A DNA stretch of 64,000 nucleotides, taken from contig NZ_JADOBQ010000005.1 in NCBI RefSeq assembly GCF_015644665.1, forward strand, positions 124,001-188,000, given 5' to 3'. The DNA comes from Roseobacter sp. MH60115 (GTDB lineage Bacteria; Pseudomonadota; Alphaproteobacteria; Rhodobacterales; Rhodobacteraceae). The position numbers and the translations under genes were made by a program. The notes below the pieces were generated by a model. It was not told the DNA's origin, searched no databases, and saw only the letters and a program-made list of their open reading frames with translations. Shown piece after piece: positions 58,340 to 64,000 of this stretch (position 1 is the first letter of the stretch; each line of letters begins with the position of its first letter).

Positions 58340-58870
58340 ATGAACAGACGCCGATTTGCAAAATACGTGGTGACGGGTGCCTTTCTTGGGGTGGCCGGTG
58401 GGGGATACCACTGGCTCAACGCGCCGCGGGATCAGAGCCATCTGGCGCTTGACCTGATGCTGGACAAACTGGATGACCTGTCGCGGCAACCGTTGCAAAC
58501 CACCGGCGCATGGGACGCCTTTCGCACCTTCAATCATCTCGCGCAGTCGGTCGAGTTTTCAATGTCCGGCTTTCCGCAGCAGAAGTCCGCTCTGTTTCAG
58601 AACACGATTGGACAATTGGCCTACCGGGTTTTCAGCGCGCGCGGCGAGATGAGCCATGGGCTGGATGAGGTGATCCCGGGCGAAATCGTAGCCGACGGTG
58701 GCCCCGCCAATGCGGGTCTCATGCGCCTGAAGTCTGCCTTGGTTTCCTTTCGCGGCTATGAGGCCGAAATGAAACCGCATTTTGCTTACGGTGATCTCAG
58801 CAAGGACGACTACGCCGTCGCGCATGTCCTGCACATCAACAACCATCTTGAAGAGTTTCGCCTCGCCTGA
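58340..58870 (+). CDS. DUF1569 domain-containing protein with N-terminal export signal
   Basis: 176 residues. The N-terminus MNRRRFAKYVVTGAFLGVAGGG looks like a Tat-type signal (RRRF). The mature part contains FNHLAQSVEFSMSGFP, a DinB-like His-containing helix typical of DUF1569, and VLHINNHLEEFR at the end, which may supply a further metal ligand. Function unknown. It converges on recR. Confidence 0.85.
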   Translation: MNRRRFAKYVVTGAFLGVAGGGYHWLNAPRDQSHLALDLMLDKLDDLSRQPLQTTGAWDAFRTFNHLAQSVEFSMSGFPQQKSALFQNTIGQLAYRVFSARGEMSHGLDEVIPGEIVADGGPANAGLMRLKSALVSFRGYEAEMKPHFAYGDLSKDDYAVAHVLHINNHLEEFRLA

Positions 58871-58888
58871 GGTCCGTCCGATCAGGCA

Positions 58889-59482
58889 TCAAAGGGTTTT
58901 GCGGGCCCGCATTGCCGCGGTGATCGTCCCGTCATCGAGATAATCAAGCTCTCCCCCAATTGGCACCCCCTGCGCCAGCGATGTGAGCGTGACCTGCCCG
59001 TCAAGCTGATCTGCGATGTAGTGCGCCGTGGTCTGCCCATCAATCGTGGCGTTCAGGGCAAGAATGACCTCGGTGATGTCTTCGCTGAGCACCCGGTCGA
59101 TCAGCCGCGGAATGCGCAGCTCATCGGGGCCCACCGCATCAAGGGCGGACAATGTACCGCCCAACACGTGATACCGGCCTTTGAACACGCCCGAGCGTTC
59201 CATGGCCCAAAGATCGGCCACGTCTTCGACAACACAAAGCTCCCCATTGGCGCGTTTTTCGGAGGTGCAGATATCGCAGACATCAAGGGTGCCGACATTG
59301 CCGCAATTCAGGCATTCGCGCGCAGTGGCGGCGACGGTCTGCATCACATCTGCCAGTGGGGTCAGCAGCAGGCTGCGCTTGCGAATGAGGTGCAGCACCG
59401 CGCGCCGCGCAGACCGCGGGCCAAGACCGGGCAGCTTGGCCATCAGCTCGATCAGGGCGTCGATGTCTTTGGTGCTGCTCAT
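58889..59482 (-). CDS. recR: Recombination mediator protein RecR
   Basis: 197-residue component of the RecFOR pathway that loads RecA at gaps. Helix-hairpin-helix [20 protein letters not shown] near the N-terminus, a four-cysteine zinc finger ([16 protein letters not shown]) and the Toprim domain ([15 protein letters not shown], then [17 protein letters not shown]). The ATG at 59482 is chosen by homology. It lies downstream of ybaB and dnaX on the same strand, the classical dnaX-ybaB-recR order, here with ridA inserted. Confidence 0.97.
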   Translation of the reverse strand: MSSTKDIDALIELMAKLPGLGPRSARRAVLHLIRKRSLLLTPLADVMQTVAATARECLNCGNVGTLDVCDICTSEKRANGELCVVEDVADLWAMERSGVFKGRYHVLGGTLSALDAVGPDELRIPRLIDRVLSEDITEVILALNATIDGQTTAHYIADQLDGQVTLTSLAQGVPIGGELDYLDDGTITAAMRARKTL

Positions 59483-59563
59483 GTCTTGTGCTCGGTCAGG
59501 ACCGGAGGTGCCTGCAAGATGCCCCTTGGGCACATTCTGCCGCTCTGTGCCTGCAAACCCGTG

Positions 59564-59908
59564 TTAGAACGGCAGCTTCATGTCTGCTGGCAGGCCCAGG
59601 CCTTCGGTCAGCTTCGACATCTCTTCCTGCGCCCGTTCGCTCGCCTTTGTCTGCGCGTCCTTGATCGCCGCCAGGATCAGATCCTCGACAACTTCCTTGT
59701 CATCGCCGTTGAAGATCGACGAGTCAATATCGAGCGTTTTCAACTCGCCTTTGGCCGTGCAGGTGGCCTTGACGAGACCTGCCCCGGAGGAGCCTTCCAC
59801 CAGGATGCCGTGCATATCTTCCTGCAACTGGGCCATTTTGCCCTGCATTTCCTGCGCTTTCTTCATCATCCCGGCCATATCGCCGAGGCCGCCAAGTCCT
59901 TTGAACAT
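59564..59908 (-). CDS. ybaB: YbaB/EbfC family nucleoid-associated protein
   Basis: 114-residue DNA-binding dimer of the YbaB/EbfC family. MMKKAQEMQGKMAQLQEDM is the conserved coiled-coil opening and VKATCTAKGELKTLDIDSSIF the central strands. Length is normal. It lies between ridA and recR on the same strand, in keeping with the conserved dnaX-ybaB-recR neighbourhood linked to DNA repair. Confidence 0.96.
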   Translation of the reverse strand: MFKGLGGLGDMAGMMKKAQEMQGKMAQLQEDMHGILVEGSSGAGLVKATCTAKGELKTLDIDSSIFNGDDKEVVEDLILAAIKDAQTKASERAQEEMSKLTEGLGLPADMKLPF

Positions 59909-59959
59909 GCTCTGTTCCTTCTTGTTTCAAATCCGCATGAGGCAGTGCTGCCCTGTTAC

Positions 59960-60358
59960 TTAGTCACTTTTGAGCCGGGCGACCACCTTAAGCTCGACAA
60001 TCACGCCGGGCGTCGCAAAGCCCGCAACCTCTATTGCCGTCCAGGCCGGATAGGGGCGGCTGACCCGCCCCCCGCGCAGTTTCCTGAAAAGCGTCAGGTG
60101 ATCGGCGAGACCAACATGATACGACGTCATCTCGATGACATCGGCAAAGCTGAGGCCCGCCTCGGCCAGCACCATCTCGACCGCATCGAAGGCCGTGGTG
60201 ATCTGCATTTCGGGATCCGGAGAGGGCGGTCCGTCGAGCGGGCAGCCATTGAACCCGGTCAGGAAGACGTGACCGTTGGATACAATGCCCGGCGACATCT
60301 GCCAATCCTGCTCAAGCGACGCCATCCGGGGCGGGATCAGCGCCCGGGGATTAGTCAT
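59960..60358 (-). CDS. RidA family protein
   Basis: 132-residue YjgF/RidA-fold protein. GHVFLTGFNGCPLDG, AFDAVEMVLAEAGLSFADVIEMTSYHV and AWTAIEVAGFATPGVIVELKVVA match the family; the arginine that RidA enzymes use for imine hydrolysis (near ARPA-V-type strand) is not obvious, since this region reads YPAWTAIEV. It may therefore be a Rid subfamily without imine deaminase activity. Its first 8 bases overlap the 3' end of dnaX. Confidence 0.87.
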   Translation of the reverse strand: MTNPRALIPPRMASLEQDWQMSPGIVSNGHVFLTGFNGCPLDGPPSPDPEMQITTAFDAVEMVLAEAGLSFADVIEMTSYHVGLADHLTLFRKLRGGRVSRPYPAWTAIEVAGFATPGVIVELKVVARLKSD

Positions 60359-62114
60359 CCTCGAAGGGATCCCATTCGTCTTCTACTTCGGGCAGGGCTT
60401 CCTGAACGGCTTCGGCGGCGATCTGATCCGCGGTGCGGATATCCTTGATCTGTGCCTTCGGGAACTGGGCGAGCACGGCCTGCATCAGGGGATGCGCTTT
60501 CGCCTCGGCTTCCAACGCGTATCGCTCCGCGTTGCGCACCTCGTCGATGGTCTTGCCGCCGCCTTCGTTCACGACCGTCACGGCCCAGCGGTTGCCGGTC
60601 CACATCTGCAGCCGATGCCCCAGCCTTTGCGCCAGATCGCGGGGGGCCCGCGCCGTGGGCTCGAATTCGATGCGCCCGGGCTGATAAGAGGCCAGCCGCA
60701 CATCGGTCTCCACATCTGCCAAGAGCTTGCCGTCCCGATTGGCCCGGATCAACTCGACCACGTGATCGAAACTCGGGAACCGTGCCAGAGCCGCATCAAC
60801 GTCCAGCGCCTGAGCCGTCGCCGGTCCTGCGCCGCCATTGGCGGATGTCCGGGCCGAGGCGACAGCCGAGGCCCCCCCGCCCGCGGCACGCGCGCCTGTG
60901 CTCTGCACAGGCTGTGACCCACCCGAGGATCTGCCCGGCGCCGGAGGTGGCGTGGTCCCTTGCAGCTTGCGTACCAACTCTTCCGGGCTGGGCAGATCGG
61001 CCACATGCGTCAGCCGGATGATCGCCATTTCCGCCGCCATCATCGCATTGGGTGCGCTGGCAACCTCATCCAGCGCCTTCAGCAACATTTGCCACAGCCG
61101 GGTCAGAACCCGCATCGGCAAGGCGTCAGCCATTGCCATCCCGCGGCTGCGTTCATCCGGCGACACGGTCGGGTCTTCGGCGGCCTCGGGCGTGATTTTC
61201 ACCACCGACACCCAATGGGTAATCTCCGCCAGATCCCGCAGCACGGCCATCGGGTCCGCGCCTTCGGCATATTGCGCCGAGAGTTCCGTCAAGGCCCCCG
61301 CCGCGTCGCCCTTCAGGATCATGTCGAACAAATCGAGCACCCGCCCGCGATCCGCTAGCCCCAGCATGGCCCGCACCTGCAGGGCTGTGGTCTCTCCGGC
61401 ACCATGGCTGATGGCCTGGTCCAGCAGCGATGTTGCATCCCGGGCAGAGCCTTCTGCCGCGCGCGCGATCAGGGCCAGCGCATCATCCGCAATCTCCGCG
61501 CCCTCGGCACCGGCAATCTTGCGCATCAGGGCGATCATCACCTCCGGTTCGATCCGCCGCAAATCGAACCGCTGGCAGCGCGACAGGACCGTGACCGGCA
61601 CCTTGCGGATTTCCGTGGTGGCAAAGATGAACTTCACATGCGCCGGCGGCTCCTCAAGCGTTTTCAACAGTGCGTTGAAGGCCCCGGTCGACAGCATGTG
61701 CACTTCGTCGATGATGTAGACCTTGTAACGGGCAGAGGCCGCGCGATAGTGCACCGAATCGATGATCTCGCGGATATTCGCCACCCCGGTGTTGGACGCG
61801 GCATCCATCTCCAGCACGTCCACATGGCGGCCTTCCATGATCGCCGTGCAATGTTCGCAGGTGCCGCAGGGCTCCGTGGTCGGGCCGCCACTGCCATCCG
61901 GACCAATGCAGTTCATGCCCTTGGCGATGATCCGGGCGGTCGTGGTTTTCCCCGTCCCGCGAATGCCGGTCATGATGAAGGCTTGTGCTATCCGGTCCGC
62001 CTCAAAGGCGTTTTTCAGCGTGCGGACCATTGCGTCCTGACCCACCAGATCGGCAAAGGTCTCCGGGCGGTACTTGCGCGCCAGCACCTGGTAGTTGGAT
62101 GTGTCGTCTTGCAT
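60351..62114 (-). CDS. dnaX: DNA polymerase III subunit gamma/tau
   Basis: 587-residue clamp-loader ATPase. ARKYRPETFADLVGQDAMVRTL opens it; Walker A is GIRGTGKTTTARIIAKG near residue 50; the zinc cysteines are in CGTCEHCTAI; Walker B YIIDEVHMLSTGAFNALLK; SRC sensor VLSRCQRFDLRRIEP. A Pro/Gly/Ala-rich linker near residues 390-435 leads to the tau C-terminal domain that binds polymerase. No programmed frameshift site was looked for in detail. Upstream lies the tetR gene. Confidence 0.97.
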   Translation of the reverse strand: MQDDTSNYQVLARKYRPETFADLVGQDAMVRTLKNAFEADRIAQAFIMTGIRGTGKTTTARIIAKGMNCIGPDGSGGPTTEPCGTCEHCTAIMEGRHVDVLEMDAASNTGVANIREIIDSVHYRAASARYKVYIIDEVHMLSTGAFNALLKTLEEPPAHVKFIFATTEIRKVPVTVLSRCQRFDLRRIEPEVMIALMRKIAGAEGAEIADDALALIARAAEGSARDATSLLDQAISHGAGETTALQVRAMLGLADRGRVLDLFDMILKGDAAGALTELSAQYAEGADPMAVLRDLAEITHWVSVVKITPEAAEDPTVSPDERSRGMAMADALPMRVLTRLWQMLLKALDEVASAPNAMMAAEMAIIRLTHVADLPSPEELVRKLQGTTPPPAPGRSSGGSQPVQSTGARAAGGGASAVASARTSANGGAGPATAQALDVDAALARFPSFDHVVELIRANRDGKLLADVETDVRLASYQPGRIEFEPTARAPRDLAQRLGHRLQMWTGNRWAVTVVNEGGGKTIDEVRNAERYALEAEAKAHPLMQAVLAQFPKAQIKDIRTADQIAAEAVQEALPEVEDEWDPFEDD

Positions 62115-62193
62115 GCTCTGCCTTCCGGAACCGGGGTGCAGGCAAACTAGAGGCTCCGCCCGGTGGCGTCCAGCAGCGCAGGCCGGATTTGCT

Positions 62194-62784
62194 CTAATTC
62201 CTGCCGGTCCCGGATGCCGCCTGCGGCATATGGGCGAACAACTCCGGCAGGCCGCGCAACACCTCCGAACTTTTGCGGGCGCGGGCGAGCTGCCAGCCGC
62301 CCTGGATCAGCAGGAACACATGTTCCGCGCGCCGTCGGGCGTCTGCCTCCTGCAAGCCGAATCGGTTGGCGTGGTCCTGCACCTCTTCGATCCAGCCTTC
62401 GTAGCATCGCTCCGCGTGGCGCAGGAATTCTGCATTGCCGGGACCTTCAAAGAGGGTTGAACCCACGGGGCAGCCATCTTGCTGGCCGGTGAGGTCAAAG
62501 AGTTTGGCCAGCTTGAAACACAGCGTGGTCGCCCCGTCCTCAAAGGTCTTTGCCCCGGCAAAACTCGCCGCGATCACGCGCAACATCTCGTCCGATGCCC
62601 AGGTCGCCGCCGCCAGTGCGAGATCCGCCTTGCCGTTTGGAAAATGGTGGTAGAGCGACCCTTTGGGCGCCGTCGCTTCGGCTAGCAGATCGTTCAGGCC
62701 AACCCCATGATATCCGCGGGACCGGAAGAGTTGTGCCGCTGCGCGGATCAGCCTGTCTTTGGTCGGAAGAGCGCTTGTATCCAT
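62194..62784 (-). CDS. TetR family regulator (LmrA/YxaF-like)
   Basis: 196 residues. Helix-turn-helix LNDLLAEATAPKGSLYHHFPNGK at about residues 29-51, with the PKGSLYHHF recognition helix of the LmrA/YxaF group; the C-terminal domain contains GCPVGSTLFE, typical of TetR_C_LmrA-like. Divergent from a hydrolase gene with 86 bases between, where two matching palindromes lie. It is expected to repress itself and the hydrolase. Confidence 0.91.
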   Translation of the reverse strand: MDTSALPTKDRLIRAAAQLFRSRGYHGVGLNDLLAEATAPKGSLYHHFPNGKADLALAAATWASDEMLRVIAASFAGAKTFEDGATTLCFKLAKLFDLTGQQDGCPVGSTLFEGPGNAEFLRHAERCYEGWIEEVQDHANRFGLQEADARRRAEHVFLLIQGGWQLARARKSSEVLRGLPELFAHMPQAASGTGRN

Positions 62785-62803
62785 ACTGGCAGCTTGACAG
62801 AGC

Positions 62804-62845
62804 TAGACCAAATGGTCCAGTCATGGGAATAGACCAATTGGTCTA
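62804..62845. promoter_or_regulatory. Double TetR operator between tetR and hydrolase genes
   Basis: A perfect 16-base palindrome TAGACCAATTGGTCTA (62830-62845) and a near-perfect copy TAGACCAAATGGTCCA (62804-62819), centres 26 bases apart. A TTGACA hexamer (62794-62799) adjoins the first site. The motif resembles operators of LmrA-type repressors. Confidence 0.8.
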
Positions 62846-62870
62846 CTGATTGGATGCGCAGGAGGTCAGC

Positions 62871-63749
62871 ATGTTGAAAGTCGTGGAAACGCCCAGAATA
62901 CGCCGCCGCCTGATCAAGACGGCGGATGGGGCCGAACTGGGGGGGACGCTTTTTCTGCCACCGTTCCACCCCTGCGCCGCCCTGGTGCTCAACGGGGCAA
63001 CCGGCGTGCCGCAGTCCTACTACAGCGCCTTTGCGGAATGGGCCGCTGTCGAGCACGGCATCGCGGTCCTGACCTACGACTATCGCGGCATGGGGCGGTC
63101 GTCCGCCGGGCCGATGCGCCAGAGCCGTGCCACCATGTCCGACTGGGGGTTGCGCGACAATGCCGCCGCCCGTGCCCATCTGCGCCGCGCGGTGCCGGAT
63201 GTGCCGCTTTGGGTCATGGGCCATTCGCTGGGCACGATGCTCCTGCCGATGCAGGACGACATCAGCGGCATTGATCGCGTGATTGGCGTGGCGTCGGGCT
63301 TTGTGCATCACGCCGATCACCCCTGGCCGTACCGAGCCTTTGCGCTCTACTTCTGGTATGGGATTCCGTCACTTGTGACGCCTTTGTGTGGCTATCTGCC
63401 CGGCCGCAAGCTGGGCCTGGGGGTCGATATGCCCGGCACTGCTTACACGGAATGGCGCCGCTGGTGCACGACACCAAGCGTGCATGATGGCGCCTTGCGC
63501 GACAGCCTGCCTGCGCCCGACTGGTCACGATCCGGCGCGCCGGTGCGTCTGATTTCCTTTACCGATGACGACGTGTGCCCGACCATTTGCTCGCAGCGGT
63601 TGGCGGAAACCTATGACGGATATGCGCAGGTGGAAACGCTGGATCCAAAAGCCTTTGGCCTGAAACGCATTGGACACATCTCCGCCTTTGCCAAAAAGAA
63701 CGAAGCCGTGTGGCATGCGCTTCTGGTCGGTCGGTCAGTGGATATCTGA
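62871..63749 (+). CDS. Alpha/beta hydrolase (serine aminopeptidase S33-like)
   Basis: 292 residues. ALVLNGATGVPQSYYSAFAEWA is the oxyanion region, LTYDYRGMGRSS the second strand, GHSLGTML the nucleophile elbow with Ser near residue 125; the catalytic His is probably in RIGHISAFAKK and Asp in SFTDDDVCP. The ATG at 62871 follows AGGAGG. Its divergent TetR gene and shared double operator suggest induction by a small hydrophobic ester or similar ligand. Substrate unknown. Confidence 0.9.
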   Translation: MLKVVETPRIRRRLIKTADGAELGGTLFLPPFHPCAALVLNGATGVPQSYYSAFAEWAAVEHGIAVLTYDYRGMGRSSAGPMRQSRATMSDWGLRDNAAARAHLRRAVPDVPLWVMGHSLGTMLLPMQDDISGIDRVIGVASGFVHHADHPWPYRAFALYFWYGIPSLVTPLCGYLPGRKLGLGVDMPGTAYTEWRRWCTTPSVHDGALRDSLPAPDWSRSGAPVRLISFTDDDVCPTICSQRLAETYDGYAQVETLDPKAFGLKRIGHISAFAKKNEAVWHALLVGRSVDI

Positions 63750-63808
63750 TCTGCGCCCCATCGCGCTTTGGGGTGACGTACATCCGCAAAGCCGCATGCA
63801 GGGATCGG

Positions 63809-63904
63809 TGAGAGGCTGGACAACGACCCAAGCGGGGCTCGTTACGGCTGCTTCCTTCCGGATCTGACCGGGTTGGCGAGGCGCTCGCCCGCGCCAACCT
63901 CTCA
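63809..63904 (-). ncRNA. ffs: Signal recognition particle RNA (4.5S, small type)
   Basis: On the minus strand a 96-base hairpin RNA. Its ends TGAGAGGTTGG and CCAGCCTCTCA pair (one G-U). The apical SRP core is present: GGTCAGATCCGGAAGGAAGCAGCC, here split as GGTCAG, the GGAA loop in CCGGAAGG, and AGCAGCC, which form the Ffh-binding symmetric and asymmetric loops. It lies near dnaX, as in many bacteria. Confidence 0.93.
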
Positions 63905-63948
63905 GGCCTGCATATAGGCAAGCGGTGCGCGGGACGCAAGGGTGTGAT

Positions 63949-64000
63949 CTAGAGATGCAGCCGCAGGCGCACAAAGCCATCCTGCGTGTATCCGCAGGGT
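63949..64000 (-). CDS. C-terminal end of an unidentified gene (partial)
   Basis: The last 16 codons of a leftward frame are visible, reading PCGYTQDGFVRLRLHL before a TAG stop at 63949-63951; the start lies beyond the right edge. The segment is too short to name a family. The calling of a gene rests on an open frame with a plausible amphipathic beta-strand ending and on its place upstream of ffs. Confidence 0.4.
   Translation of the reverse strand, partial: PCGYTQDGFVRLRLHL

Overview
The window is GC-rich chromosomal DNA from an alphaproteobacterium, most likely a marine member of the Rhodobacteraceae (Roseobacter group). The indicators are family-typical genes: malyl-CoA lyase Mcl1, the cell-cycle regulator TrcR (DUF1013), a FYDLN-type acidic protein, COQ9, YtoQ, an UrtB with a long periplasmic domain, tripartite tricarboxylate transport (TTT), and D-glutamate catabolism genes dgcN/dgcA. 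This assignment rests on gene content, not on a search. Almost all DNA is coding; no insertion sequence, prophage, CRISPR array or replication origin was seen.

Layout. 1-4327: urea ABC transporter urtA-urtB-urtC (minus strand, urtC cut by the left edge). 4680-8184: small housekeeping genes and an ECF42-type sigma factor with its DGPF/YCII partner. 8585-17756: a catabolic island with a divergent promoter region at about 12835-13127. Leftward lie an isopropylmalate-dehydrogenase-like oxidoreductase, an Asp/Glu-racemase-like protein, 3-oxo-tetronate kinase OtnK, decarboxylase OtnC and an RraA/HMG-aldolase-like protein. Rightward lie tctC-tctB-tctA, then a GntR regulator translationally coupled to a methylglyoxal synthase. 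17807-22774: short-chain dehydrogenases (one a relic), GFA, NmrA-like and NTF2-like proteins, and TetR and AraC regulators. 22921-27763: tRNA-Ala(GGC), FYDLN protein, metalloprotease, GntR, GNAT, accA, LysE/Lrp pair. 27817-33018: DUF302, mcl1, then dgcN-dgcA-Nudix-dat. 33535-37555: DUF1244, pyk, rpmI-rplT, lipid A-type acyltransferase. 37678-40022: polar amino acid ABC transporter. 40128-44845: pheS, two inserted genes, pheT. 44909-51849: YtoQ, GST, mscL, LysR/SbtA-like pair, DUF1330/LysR, ald/aldR. 51920-58870: repeat-rich CAP protein, rpsU, COQ9, two quinone oxidoreductases, RNase T2, TrcR, DUF1569. 58889-64000: recR, ybaB, ridA, dnaX, TetR plus hydrolase, the SRP RNA and the C-terminus of an unidentified gene.

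The most interesting system is the 8585-17756 island. OtnK and OtnC are known to convert 3-oxo-tetronates to dihydroxyacetone phosphate (DHAP), but the usual first enzymes (LtnD or DenD, and OtnI) are absent. An isopropylmalate-dehydrogenase-like enzyme and a racemase-like protein lacking the second catalytic cysteine occupy their place. A methylglyoxal synthase with every catalytic residue conserved, which would consume DHAP, sits behind the regulator. I infer a variant four-carbon sugar-acid pathway with its own uptake system and a DHAP overflow branch. A second coherent system is the overlapping dgcN-dgcA-Nudix-dat unit, which suggests linked D-glutamate and D-alanine catabolism. Regulatory DNA is unusually legible: paired TetR operators, a palindrome on a tetR start codon, hairpins behind two solute-binding-protein genes, and an extended Shine-Dalgarno partly folded in a GAAA hairpin before rpsU.
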